Assembly: GCA_947591605.1 (NCBI GenBank)
Contig: CANQDF010000005.1
Location: 34,180 to 98,179 of the forward strand
DNA: 64,000 nucleotides
Direction: 5' to 3'
DNA from: an uncultured Clostridia bacterium
GTDB lineage: Bacteria > Bacillota > Clostridia > Lachnospirales > CAG-274
The position numbers and the translations under genes were made by a program. This document shows, piece after piece, positions 44,960 to 53,602 of the stretch; positions within the stretch are counted from its first letter, which is position 1, and every line of letters starts with the position of its first letter. The notes below the pieces were generated by a model. The model saw only the letters and a program-made list of their open reading frames with translations. It was not told the DNA's origin and made no database searches.

Positions 44960-45514
44960 TCAGATAGCCATAATATCCTTGTTTTTAAGCTCTACAAGCT
45001 TATCTACCTCGCCCACGTATTTATCGGTAAGCTTTTGTATTTCCTCCTCAAGCTTTTTAAGCTCGTCCTCGGTTATCTCTCCCGATTTTTCAAGCTTTTT
45101 TACCTTATCGACAGCATCACGCCTTATATTTCTTACAGCCACCTTGGACTCCTCACCCTTCTTTTTGATGTCCTTTGTAAGGGATTTACGTCTTTCCTCG
45201 GTAAGCTCCGGGAACACAAGCCTTATTACCTTGCCGTCGTTGGAAGGATTGATGCCCAGGTCGGAACCGTTTATGCCCTTTTCTATCGCCTTAAGCGTTG
45301 AGGCGTCATAGGGGGCTATAACTATTACCCTTGCCTCGGGCGTGGAAATATTTGCAAGCTGATTTAAAGGCATCTCTGTGCCGTAGCATACTGCGGTTAT
45401 TTTATCAAGCACATGTGGATTGGCTCTGCCCGCACGAATGGTTTTAAGCTCGCTGTCAAGGTTTGCTACCGTTTTACCCATTTTCTCCTCAAATACTTTG
45501 GTATGTGTAGACAT
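44960..45514 (-). CDS. frr: Ribosome recycling factor
   Basis: A 184-residue protein that splits post-termination ribosomes together with [41 protein letters not shown] and PFDAS-like [20 protein letters not shown] are typical, as are the C-terminal helices [20 protein letters not shown]. Follows pyrH by 43 bases in the classical pyrH-frr pair. Confidence 0.97.
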   Translation of the reverse strand: MSTHTKVFEEKMGKTVANLDSELKTIRAGRANPHVLDKITAVCYGTEMPLNQLANISTPEARVIVIAPYDASTLKAIEKGINGSDLGINPSNDGKVIRLVFPELTEERRKSLTKDIKKKGEESKVAVRNIRRDAVDKVKKLEKSGEITEDELKKLEEEIQKLTDKYVGEVDKLVELKNKDIMAI

Positions 45515-45557
45515 TTATCTTACCTCCCGTTTATAATAAATTTTAATATATACTCTC

Positions 45558-46259
45558 TCAGACGGTAACCACTGTACCTATCCTCTCACCGTTTGCAGCC
45601 CTTACTATGCTGTTTTCCTCGGCAAGGCCGAATATCTCAACAGGTATCTTCTGCTCATAGCAGAGGTTTGCGGCTGCTATATCTATGACCCGAAGGTTTT
45701 TTTCAATAATATATTTGCAGGGGATCTCGTCAAACTTTTTTGCATCGGGGTTTACGGCAGGATCGCTGTCATATACTCCGTCAATGCTCTTTGCATAAAG
45801 TATGGCATCGGCATCCAGCTCCGACGCCCTGAGTGCGGTAACCGTATCGGTGGAAAAGAATGGGTGTCCGATACCGCCCGCAAAAATAAGCACCTTGCCC
45901 TCTTCAAGCATACTATTCGCCTTTTCCTTTGAAAAAAGCTCGGTTATATTGCCTACGGCAAAAGGAGTCATTACAACCGCCTCCATGCCCTCCTGCCTGC
46001 AAAAATCGGCAACATATACGGCATTCATAACCGTTGCAAGCATACCTATCTGATCCGCCTTAACACGGTCCATAGCAGGGTTTGCGCTCCTTCCCCTCCA
46101 GAAATTGCCGCCGCCTATAACAAGGCTTACCTGTGTACCGTTTTCGGTGACCGTTTTTATCTGCCTGACAATGCTGCCTACAGTAGGGTTGTCAAAGCTT
46201 TTGCCGCTGTCTGCCGCAAGCGCCTCTCCGCTCAGTTTAAGAACAACTCTTTTGTACAT
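45558..46259 (-). CDS. pyrH: UMP kinase
   Basis: A 233-residue amino-acid-kinase-fold enzyme phosphorylating UMP. MYKRVVLKLSGEALAAD, VIGGGNFWRGRSA, DQIGMLATVMNAVYVADFCR, FAGGIGHPFFSTDTVTALRA and DGVYDSDPAVNPDAKK are all expected. The ATG at 46259 has GGAAGGAG eight bases upstream; an in-frame extension of 17 codons lacks one. It heads the block; rpsB and tsf, which usually precede it, are not here. Confidence 0.96.
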   Translation of the reverse strand: MYKRVVLKLSGEALAADSGKSFDNPTVGSIVRQIKTVTENGTQVSLVIGGGNFWRGRSANPAMDRVKADQIGMLATVMNAVYVADFCRQEGMEAVVMTPFAVGNITELFSKEKANSMLEEGKVLIFAGGIGHPFFSTDTVTALRASELDADAILYAKSIDGVYDSDPAVNPDAKKFDEIPCKYIIEKNLRVIDIAAANLCYEQKIPVEIFGLAEENSIVRAANGERIGTVVTV

Positions 46260-46416
46260 AAAGTAACACTCCTTCCGTCGGGGAAACATCAAACAGGTGT
46301 AAACCCGCATTTTTGCCTGCCGGCATTATTCAATATTTCCTTAGAATAAATATAACATATTTCGGAAGATATTACTACAATTTTTTTATAATTTGACCAA
46401 TTTTTTTTAAACGACA

Positions 46417-46489
46417 AGTAAGTTCCCACCTCTTAGACGGTGGGTACTTACTGTTGTGTTAGGTGTAAGCTTGTATTTACACCTAACAC
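46417..46489 (-). repeat. Palindromic element copy 2 (hairpins A and B)
   Basis: In the 395-base gap between pyrH and the MATE gene. Hairpin B is AGTAAGT-t-CCCACC / GGTGGG-t-ACTTACT (46417-46452) and hairpin A is GTGTTAGGTGTAA / TTACACCTAACAC (46456-46489), both essentially perfect. Read on the minus strand: A (34 nt), AAC, B. The loop reads ATACAAGC on that strand. A GC-rich tail, GGCTTCGCAAGAAGC, follows on the plus strand to about 46555. Confidence 0.8.
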
Positions 46490-46579
46490 AAAGGCTTCGC
46501 AAGAAGCAGTCGTTTATGAGTACGCAGCGTAAGCGAAGTGCGAATAACAATAACTCCTATACGGATCATAACAATACAA

Positions 46580-46608
46580 TTGACACATATGTATATATAT
46601 GTTATATT
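46580..46608 (+). promoter_or_regulatory. Promoter of the MATE-marR operon
   Basis: TTGACA (46580-46585), 17 bp, TATATT (46603-46608), about 47 bases before the MATE ATG. The region is AT-rich and distinct from the hairpin repeat upstream. Confidence 0.75.
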
Positions 46609-46613
46609 TATAT

Positions 46614-46638
46614 CATATGAAACAGTTGCATATGAAAC
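46614..46638 (+). promoter_or_regulatory. Repeated CATATGAAAC site, likely MarR operator
   Basis: CATATGAAAC occurs at 46614 and again at 46629, 15 bases apart, just downstream of the -10. ATATG/CATAT also makes an inverted pair between them. The marR gene is in the same operon, so autorepression of transporter and regulator is likely, but unproven. Confidence 0.5.
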
Positions 46639-46654
46639 ATTAAGGGGGATATCT

Positions 46655-48043
46655 ATGACGGATGACAACGCTGCACGCAGTAATATGATGCTTACGGAGC
46701 CGCTGCCAAAGGTAATTACAAAAATGGCGGTTCCGTCCATAATTGCTTTTATAATAACATCGGTATATAACCTTGCAGACACCTTTTTTGTAAGCTCACT
46801 GGGCGAGAGCGCAACCGCTGCCGTAAGCGTAAACGCCTCTCTTGACCAGTTTATAATGATGGCAGGCTCAATGCTTGCCGTAGGTGCGGCAAGCTATACA
46901 TCAAGGCTGCTTGGTGCAAGCGAGCGTAAAAAGGCAAGCTGTGTGCTTTCGACCGCATTTTTTCTGGCTGTCCTGTTCGGCTCGGTTATCATGATATTGG
47001 GTCTTGCCTTTAAGGTGCCTATGGTAAGGCTTTTGGGAGCTACCGATACCTGCGAAAAATATTCCGTACAGTATGCCGAATACGTGCTGCTTGTTGCGCC
47101 TATGATGGCTGCAAGCTTTGTAATGAACCAATGCCTCAGAGCGGAGGGCAGCGCTATGCGCTCTATGATAGGCATGGGCTTTGGCGGCATACTTAACTGC
47201 GTACTGGATCCTATATTTATATTTAAGCTTGATATGGGCGTAGCGGGCGCCTCCGCCGCAACTGCCATATCAAAGCTGATAAGCTTTGCGATACTGCTTT
47301 TCCCTTACCTGACGCACCGCAGTGTTTTGCATCTGTCAATAAAAAACTTCCGACTGCGCAAAAACATTATTTTTGAGATAGTCACCGTCGGTTCATCGTC
47401 AATGTTTCGTTCCGGCCTTGCGGTAATATCCGCCATAATACTCAACAACATTGCAGGCGACATATCCGATGCGGTGCTTGCGGGCATAGGTGTTTCAACC
47501 AAAATAATGATGTTCCCGCTGAGCATAATACTCGGCTTTGGAACGGGCTTTCAGCCTGTTGCGGGCTTCAACTGGGGAGCGGAGCAATATGACAGGGTGC
47601 TTGGCAGCTACCGTTTTTCATCCCGTGTATGTGTGATAGGCTCGGCTGTTATAGGGCTTTTGCTCTGGGTATTTTCCAAAGGGCTCATAACCCTTTTTGC
47701 CGGAGATAATGCGGATATGCTGGCAATAGGTACGCTTTGCATAAGGCTGCAGTGTCTTGCGCTGCCCATACAAGGCTGGGTGGCAATAGTAAATATGTTT
47801 TGTGCCGGCTTGGGCAAGGCAGGAGGAGCGCTGCTGCTATCCACCTCCAGACAAGGCACATGCTTTTTGCCCGTTGTATACCCTATGGCATGGCTATGGG
47901 GCTCAAACGGAGTGGCTGCGTCACAGGCTGTTGCCGATATACTTACGCTTTTACTGGCCGTACCCATTATAATAAAGCTTAAAAAAGAAATTAAAGCAAT
48001 TGCTTCGGAAAAGGATAAAAGCAGGAGTATACAATATGAATAA
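46655..48043 (+). CDS. MATE-family multidrug/Na+ (H+) antiporter
   Basis: A 462-residue membrane transporter with 12 helices in two halves. KMAVPSIIAFIITSVYNLAD, TFFVSSLGESATAAVSV and GAASYTSRLLGASERKKAS match the N-terminal half; LGFGTGFQPVAGFNWGAEQ and MFCAGLGKAGGALLLSTSRQ the second. Substrates of MATE proteins are cationic drugs or metabolites; none can be assigned. AAGGGGGA lies just ahead of the ATG at 46655. Longer frames to 46538 pass through the promoter and are rejected. Its stop overlaps the marR start by 8 bases. Confidence 0.92.
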   Translation: MTDDNAARSNMMLTEPLPKVITKMAVPSIIAFIITSVYNLADTFFVSSLGESATAAVSVNASLDQFIMMAGSMLAVGAASYTSRLLGASERKKASCVLSTAFFLAVLFGSVIMILGLAFKVPMVRLLGATDTCEKYSVQYAEYVLLVAPMMAASFVMNQCLRAEGSAMRSMIGMGFGGILNCVLDPIFIFKLDMGVAGASAATAISKLISFAILLFPYLTHRSVLHLSIKNFRLRKNIIFEIVTVGSSSMFRSGLAVISAIILNNIAGDISDAVLAGIGVSTKIMMFPLSIILGFGTGFQPVAGFNWGAEQYDRVLGSYRFSSRVCVIGSAVIGLLLWVFSKGLITLFAGDNADMLAIGTLCIRLQCLALPIQGWVAIVNMFCAGLGKAGGALLLSTSRQGTCFLPVVYPMAWLWGSNGVAASQAVADILTLLLAVPIIIKLKKEIKAIASEKDKSRSIQYE

Positions 48044-48449
48044 TTATGTTCTTTCAAAATTGATAAGGATAAACCGCCACTGGGTACATTTTTGCAGAAA
48101 CGCCCTCGCACCCTATAAATATATAGGCGTTATGCACCTCATACTTATTTACATAAACAAGTACCCGGGTGCAAGCCAGGAGGAAATATCCGCCTTTTAT
48201 GCGCTGGATAAAACAGGCGTTGCAAGAGATGCGCAGCGCCTGGAGGAAATGGGACATATACAAAGACAGACCGACCCCGAGAGCAGGCGCCGCTACAAGC
48301 TTTACCTGACCGGGGACGGCAAAAAAATGATAGATGTGATAAACAATATATACAGCGGCTTTCAAAACCGCCTGTCGGAATGTATGTCCGCCGAGGACTG
48401 GGAAAGGCTTTCGGCCCTGCTTGAATGTATAGACAAAAGCCTTGTCTGA
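48036..48449 (+). CDS. MarR-family transcriptional regulator
   Basis: A 137-residue winged-helix protein. YPGASQEEISAFYALDKTGV-type recognition helix, VARDAQRLEEMGHIQRQTDP and SRRRYKLYLTGDGKKMIDVI (wing and following helix) are typical MarR patterns. The ATG at 48036 overlaps the MATE stop (ATGAATAA), with CAGGAG nine bases upstream. It probably represses the transporter operon, binding the repeated site at 46614. Confidence 0.9.
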   Translation: MNNYVLSKLIRINRHWVHFCRNALAPYKYIGVMHLILIYINKYPGASQEEISAFYALDKTGVARDAQRLEEMGHIQRQTDPESRRRYKLYLTGDGKKMIDVINNIYSGFQNRLSECMSAEDWERLSALLECIDKSLV

Positions 48450-48465
48450 TCCATATTTTTATATG

Positions 48466-50403
48466 TCACGGCTTAACGCCGTCAAAAAGTATGCCGTATT
48501 GCAGCAGCTTGTACTTACGGTAAATATCGTCATCTATAGCGGCGGCATCCTTAACGGTGCCGCTGCTGTCGTATATATTGCCGAGCGTGAGCACGGGATA
48601 CTTTTGATACATTTCGTCCATAAACACATCCCAGCCTGTCTTTTTAAGCCCGCATACCTCCTTTACAAGAGATGAAAGATATACGGGGCTTATTATATCC
48701 ACGCTTTTTTCCTCAATATCATAATTTGTCCATATCACAAACGGTACAACATACTTTCCGTTTTTGCCGAGCCATTGATAAGGCTCTCTGAGCTTTCTTT
48801 CAAAAGACAAATTGGGCTGGTGATCGCCGAAGATGACCACAGCCGCAGGCTCGTCATAGCTCTTGAAATATTCTATAAGCTCCCCTATGGCACTGTCGGT
48901 TTTGTTTGCTAGGGTAAGATACTGCTCCAGTGAGGGATTTTCTCCGCCCTCCGTCTTTATTTCCGGCTCGAAATCCTTTCCGCTGTAGGTATACCCTCCG
49001 TGGTTTTGTATGGTAACATTAAAAACAAACAGCCTTTCATCGGGAGATTTGTTCTCAAACTGTTCCTCTACCTTTTTAAAGCTCTCGCTGTCGCTCAGAT
49101 ACCCTCTGACATACTCATAATCGCCGAACTTAGGCTTGCTGCGCATGCTTGCTCCCGCCTTTTCTGTACCGCTGCCGAAGTTTTCCGCAAATATGGTATT
49201 GTCAAAACCGAGAAGAGGATATACCTCGCTGCGCCTCCAGCTCTTTTCCCAGAAGGGATGTATTGCCGTTGTTGTATACCCTTCATTTTTAAGGTCATTG
49301 CACAGGGAATGTACGTTTTTGGTAACGGACTGGGTAAAGGCGTTTGTTTTGGCATCAAAATTGCCTGCCGTAAGCCCCGTTAAAAACTCAAACTCGGTAA
49401 TGCAGGTATTGCCGCCGTAGACCGATGCAAACATATTGCCCCTTACCGTATTTTCACCAAGGGAGTTGAAAAAAGGCAGTACCTCTTTATCCGTACCTAT
49501 ATCGTAAAGCCCCGTAAGATCGGAAAATGCCTCGTCCATTACCACCACTATATTGGGCTTTATGCTCTCTTTTGCGTCAGGGACGGAAATGCCTTTAAGC
49601 ACCTCTTCCGCTTTTGCTTTGCTGTAGCCCTCCGGCTTTGGTATTATCATCCTTTTGGCATTGAGCCAGAATGTGAGCAGCGTACCGAACTTTTTGTTGG
49701 AAACCGCCGTGTCGTATTTATCGTAATGCAGTGTATCGGGGTTATGTTCGTCAAAATACTTGCTCATACCTAAATTCCAGTTTACGATAAGAGCAAATAT
49801 AAGTATGACCGCCAAGGCATTTTTTACAAACCCGTTTCCCTTAAGCCTTATGCTGAGCTTTGCACCCAGTATTATCCAAAGCAGCATTGCCTGCGCAGAT
49901 ATAAATATATCCGTTGTCATAACGGGGGTGTAATTGTCCGATACGCTAAGTGCCGTACCCACGGCAAAAATATCGGTAGGTACCACGGGTGTGCCTCTGA
50001 ATGCCGTTACCTCGGTATTAAGCAGAAAAACCAAAAAGGCAAGCACGGCACACACCGCTGCCGAAACGGAAAACCGCCATGTAAGCACCAGAACTATGCA
50101 GATAATAATAAAGTACAGCATATAATTCATTACCCACAGCCGCACCATGGATATCTGCCAATTGTTCATAATAAAGGTCATTGCAAAAAGAGGAGTCAGC
50201 ACTGCCATAAGCGCCGCAAGGGCATACTTTGTTTTATCCCGCATATTTTCCGCATCAAGGCTCATTGAGCCGCAAAGCAAAAATGTCATCAGTACTATGC
50301 AGGCGTTTTGTTCAGCCGTAAGGCTGTCATGGCATGCGATCAATACGCCAAGTGCCCCGAGCGCCATACAAATCATAAAAAATATATACTCTTTACTTTT
50401 CAT
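48466..50403 (-). CDS. LTA-synthase-like sulfatase-fold membrane enzyme
   Basis: A 645-residue protein with about six membrane helices in the first ~230 residues and a large extracellular alkaline-phosphatase-fold domain. The metal and nucleophile regions are PNIVVVMDEAFSDLTGLYDI, YGGNTCITEFEFLTG, in which Thr would be the nucleophile, and AAVVIFGDHQPNLSFE. The family transfers glycerol-phosphate to make lipoteichoic acid or acts on related polymers. The ATG at 50403 overlaps the end of the preceding methyltransferase; a TTG eight codons upstream lacks an RBS. It is slightly separate from LtaS proper, so the product is uncertain. Confidence 0.85.
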   Translation of the reverse strand: MKSKEYIFFMICMALGALGVLIACHDSLTAEQNACIVLMTFLLCGSMSLDAENMRDKTKYALAALMAVLTPLFAMTFIMNNWQISMVRLWVMNYMLYFIIICIVLVLTWRFSVSAAVCAVLAFLVFLLNTEVTAFRGTPVVPTDIFAVGTALSVSDNYTPVMTTDIFISAQAMLLWIILGAKLSIRLKGNGFVKNALAVILIFALIVNWNLGMSKYFDEHNPDTLHYDKYDTAVSNKKFGTLLTFWLNAKRMIIPKPEGYSKAKAEEVLKGISVPDAKESIKPNIVVVMDEAFSDLTGLYDIGTDKEVLPFFNSLGENTVRGNMFASVYGGNTCITEFEFLTGLTAGNFDAKTNAFTQSVTKNVHSLCNDLKNEGYTTTAIHPFWEKSWRRSEVYPLLGFDNTIFAENFGSGTEKAGASMRSKPKFGDYEYVRGYLSDSESFKKVEEQFENKSPDERLFVFNVTIQNHGGYTYSGKDFEPEIKTEGGENPSLEQYLTLANKTDSAIGELIEYFKSYDEPAAVVIFGDHQPNLSFERKLREPYQWLGKNGKYVVPFVIWTNYDIEEKSVDIISPVYLSSLVKEVCGLKKTGWDVFMDEMYQKYPVLTLGNIYDSSGTVKDAAAIDDDIYRKYKLLQYGILFDGVKP

Positions 50404-51571
50404 CGCTGTCACCGCTTTTTTCGCCAAAGCAAAGCTCGCAGAGGGTCTGCCTTATGCCGAATGCCTCCGTTAGTGCCATAAGCTCATCCTTATCCTTTTT
50501 TACGGTTTTGGGGCTTTTTACCGCCCTTATCATAATATTTTTGGGTGTGTGCTCCATATCCACAAATTCCATTACAGAGGTTTTGTAGCCCATTATCTCA
50601 AGCACCTCTGCACGTATGGCATCGGTCAAAACGGCAGAAAAACGCTCCTTTAAAATACCGTGCTTTAATATAATATCCATATCCCTGTTTTTTATCTGCT
50701 TAAACAGCTCATGCTGACAGCAGGGTACGCTCATTATGACCCTGCAGCCCCAGCGTATGCCGTGGTAAAGCGCAATATCCGTTGCGGTATCGCAGGCATG
50801 CAGGGTTATTATCATGGCTATTTTGCCGTCGGCATTTTCAAGGTATGCTATATCCTCGGCATAAAATTTAAGTCCTTCAAACCCAAACTGCTCCGCAAGC
50901 GAGTTGCAGTGATCCACCACATCGCTTTTCAAATCATAGCCCCGTATGGTCACATTTTTGTGCTTTATTGTGTTAAGATAGTGGTACATTGCAAAGGTAA
51001 GGTAGCTTTTGCCGCAGCCCATATCCACTATGACCGAATCATCGGGTATATACTCCTCAACATCCCCGAGCATTTCCAGAAACCTGTTTATCTGCCTGAA
51101 CTTTTTTTGCTTTTTGCTTATGACCGTACCGTTAATATCGGTAAGCCCCAGCTTATACATCCATGGGACAAACTCGCCGTCATTCAAGATGTAATTTTTC
51201 TCCCTGTTATGCTCGGACGCACCCGTATTGACCGAGGGGTTTGCCCTTATGCCCGTAAGTGTAAACCCGCCCTTTTTATTCATAAGCACGGTAAGGCATT
51301 TATCCGCAGTTATGCTGCACTGCTTAAAGCCGTCACGCATAATTAAAACAATGCGCTCTATTATATCCTCCGTAGGACAGTTTTCATGCAGCACCTTTGT
51401 ATCAATGTACTTTTCAAGCTGAAAATATCTTTTGCCCTTTTGGCTTACAGCCTTTACCCTGACCTTATATATGCCGCCCTTTTTTAAATGACCGCTTATA
51501 ACGGCACTCTCCAGCATACAAGTATTTATTGTTTCCGAAATTTTACTTACAGACTCATCATATGTATACAT
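50393..51571 (-). CDS. SAM-dependent methyltransferase, RNA-methylase-like
   Basis: A 392-residue protein. The methyltransferase fold is in the middle: VIVDMGCGKSYLTFAMYHYL (motif I), IRGYDLKSDVVDHC, IITLHACDTATDIALYHGI and VMSVPCCQHELFKQIKN, where CCQHE is a feature of METTL25-like proteins. The N-terminal half (1-165) has a beta-rich segment, VRVKAVSQKGKRYFQLEKYI. Its target is unknown. The ATG at 51571 has GCGAGG ahead and is 2 bases from the ylmC stop; a TTG 5 codons upstream is not used. The C-terminus (KSGDSDEK) overlaps the LtaS-like start. Confidence 0.8.
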   Translation of the reverse strand: MYTYDESVSKISETINTCMLESAVISGHLKKGGIYKVRVKAVSQKGKRYFQLEKYIDTKVLHENCPTEDIIERIVLIMRDGFKQCSITADKCLTVLMNKKGGFTLTGIRANPSVNTGASEHNREKNYILNDGEFVPWMYKLGLTDINGTVISKKQKKFRQINRFLEMLGDVEEYIPDDSVIVDMGCGKSYLTFAMYHYLNTIKHKNVTIRGYDLKSDVVDHCNSLAEQFGFEGLKFYAEDIAYLENADGKIAMIITLHACDTATDIALYHGIRWGCRVIMSVPCCQHELFKQIKNRDMDIILKHGILKERFSAVLTDAIRAEVLEIMGYKTSVMEFVDMEHTPKNIMIRAVKSPKTVKKDKDELMALTEAFGIRQTLCELCFGEKSGDSDEK

Positions 51572-51573
51572 TT

Positions 51574-51837
51574 TTAAACCTCGCAAGCCTTAAGAATATT
51601 GTTTATATCGGCGTCAATAAGTATTATATCCTCACCGACCTTAACAACACAGCACCAGTCGATAACATACTCCTTATCTCCGCCCAGTATGCCCCACAGC
51701 GTACACGGGCCGGGCACTATAAGGCTCAGCACCTTGCCGCATTTAACGTCTATTACCACATCGCATACATAACCCAGCCTGAACCCGTCACATATATTTA
51801 TAACTTCCTTATGCTTAAGTGTTGCAATACGTTCCAC
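51574..51837 (-). CDS. YlmC/YmxH-family PRC-barrel protein
   Basis: An 87-residue PRC-barrel protein with HKEVINICDGFRLGYVCDVV, IVPGPCTLWGILGGDKEYVI and IGADIILI-like EDIILIDAD, a pattern found in clostridial YlmC/YmxH proteins expressed during sporulation. Their molecular role is unknown. It begins 31 bases before the esterase stop (opposite end at 51869), and its stop is 2 bases ahead of the methyltransferase ATG. Confidence 0.85.
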   Translation of the reverse strand: MERIATLKHKEVINICDGFRLGYVCDVVIDVKCGKVLSLIVPGPCTLWGILGGDKEYVIDWCCVVKVGEDIILIDADINNILKACEV

Positions 51838-51868
51838 ATACGTTCACCCCTGAAATATATACAGGTAA

Positions 51869-52669
51869 TTATATGCAGAAATCGTTTCTTTTAAGCCAAT
51901 CGGCATAAAGCGAAAACCACTGCCTTGTACCCTCGATTTCCGCAGCAAGGTCGCTGCCGTGCCTGCCGTCCGGGAAGATATGCAGCTCAAAGGGTATCCT
52001 GTACGCCTTGAGCCTTTGCGCCATCAAAATGCTGTTTGTGCAGTCCACGCTTTTATCCTCAACGGTATGCCACATAAATACGGGCGGCATATCCCGCCTT
52101 ATATTTGCCTCACAGGATATATCCTCCGTGTAATCCGTTTTGCCGCCCAAAAGATTTTCCGCCGAGCCCTTGTGCGATATATCCCTGCCTGCCGTTATAA
52201 CGGGATAGCAAAGGCAGAGCAAATCGGGTCTTGCGCTTACGCTGTCTATATCGTCAAGCTTTTCAAGCTCAAATTTATCATAGTATTCCGCAGTAAGGCA
52301 GGCAAGGTGTCCCCCTGCGGAAAAGCCCATAATGCCTATCCTTTCCGGATCTATGCCAAACTCCTGCGCATTGTACCTTACATAGCGCACCGCCCTTTTT
52401 GCATCGGCAAGCTCCACGGGAAATGTATACGGCGCCACCCTGTAATTTAACACAAAGGCGCTTATGCCCAGCCTGTTAAGCTCACGGGCAACATTGCCGC
52501 CCTCATGATCCGCCCTGTGCGTATATCCGCCGCCCGGCAGCACAATGATGCAGCTGTGTATGCCGCCGTCCTCTATTACATAGCTGTCCAGCGACGGACA
52601 GCCTATATTCTCCTCATTTGTTATTGCTTTGTCAAAAAGCGGAGGCTGCTCCCACAATTTTATGCTCAT
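51869..52669 (-). CDS. Alpha/beta hydrolase, acetyl-esterase type
   Basis: A 266-residue hydrolase with HGGG-like IVLPGGGYTHRADHEGG, the nucleophile elbow GFSAGGHLACLTAEYY (Ser about 128) and GRHGSDLAAEIEGTRQWFSL, which holds the catalytic His. MWHTVEDKSVDCTNSILMA carries the Asp. This group (BD-FAE/acetylxylan esterase-like) removes acyl groups from polysaccharides or small esters. Cytoplasmic; no signal peptide. Substrate unknown. Confidence 0.88.
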   Translation of the reverse strand: MSIKLWEQPPLFDKAITNEENIGCPSLDSYVIEDGGIHSCIIVLPGGGYTHRADHEGGNVARELNRLGISAFVLNYRVAPYTFPVELADAKRAVRYVRYNAQEFGIDPERIGIMGFSAGGHLACLTAEYYDKFELEKLDDIDSVSARPDLLCLCYPVITAGRDISHKGSAENLLGGKTDYTEDISCEANIRRDMPPVFMWHTVEDKSVDCTNSILMAQRLKAYRIPFELHIFPDGRHGSDLAAEIEGTRQWFSLYADWLKRNDFCI

Positions 52670-52732
52670 ATTATCTCTCCTTACTAAAAATCACAGTATA
52701 AGTAAATGATATTTGTACTCCGCTTGCGCTGC

Positions 52733-53602
52733 CTACTTGGTTATTATCTCTGCACCCGTTTCGGTAACCAGCACCGTATGCTCCCACTGCGCCGAAAGGC
52801 TGCCGTCCTTTGTAACTACCGTCCAGTCGTCATCGAGTATCTCACAGTCAAAGCCGCCCATATTTATCATAGGCTCCACGGTAAACACCATACCAGGCAC
52901 CAGTATCATGGTTTTGCGATTAGTCCTGAAATGGTTGACAACGGGGTCGGCATGAAAGCTAAGCCCTACACCGTGACCGCATAATGCCCTTACCACGGAA
53001 TAACCGTTTTTATCCGCAATATCATTTATAACATTGCCTATTTCGCCTACGGGCATATATGGCTTTATACAGCGTATGCCCTCGTCCATGCACTCCCTTG
53101 TTACCTCCACAAGGCGCTTTGCCTCATCGCTTACATTGCCTATCATATACATACGGCTCATATCGGAATAATATCCGTTAAGTATTGTGGTAACATCTAC
53201 ATTTATTATATCTCCATCCTTTAAAACCGTATCATCGGGTATGCCGTGGCAGATAACATCGTTTATAGAGGTGCATACGCTCTTGGGAAAGCCCTCGTAA
53301 TTGAGCGGAGCCGCAACGGCACCCGCCTTTTTTGTCATATCCTCAACCAAGGTATTTATATCGTCTGTGGTTATACCTGCTTTTACAAAGCTGTCCAGTG
53401 CATCCATAATGCTTACGGATACCTCCGCACTTTTCCTTATGCCGTCTATCTGCTCCGGATCAAGTATAAGCGACCTGTCGGGCATGGGATAGCCTGCCTT
53501 TACAAGAGGCTTTAAGATTTCCTCATCGCTCCTTTCATGGCAAGCCTTGTATTTTTTGCCGCTGCCGCACCAGCACTTATCGTTTCTGCCTATTTTAAAC
53601 AT
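52733..53602 (-). CDS. map: Methionine aminopeptidase with an N-terminal SEC-C zinc motif
   Basis: A 289-residue type I MetAP. Residues 1-22 carry the SEC-C motif RNDKCWCGSGKKYKACHER, common in clostridial MetAPs. The catalytic domain shows VICHGIPDDTVLKDGDIINV (metal Asp), GHGVGLSFHADPVVNHF, MVFTVEPMINMGG and the final Glu in WEHTVLVTETG. It removes the initiator methionine. The start overlaps the stop of the DUF2161 gene by 8 bases, so the two are coupled. Confidence 0.96.
   Translation of the reverse strand: MFKIGRNDKCWCGSGKKYKACHERSDEEILKPLVKAGYPMPDRSLILDPEQIDGIRKSAEVSVSIMDALDSFVKAGITTDDINTLVEDMTKKAGAVAAPLNYEGFPKSVCTSINDVICHGIPDDTVLKDGDIINVDVTTILNGYYSDMSRMYMIGNVSDEAKRLVEVTRECMDEGIRCIKPYMPVGEIGNVINDIADKNGYSVVRALCGHGVGLSFHADPVVNHFRTNRKTMILVPGMVFTVEPMINMGGFDCEILDDDWTVVTKDGSLSAQWEHTVLVTETGAEIITK

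Noticed and set aside
46538..46654. 39-codon N-terminal extension of the MATE protein
   Set aside because: It reads through the promoter and operator and has no RBS; relatives begin near the TEPLPKVI segment.
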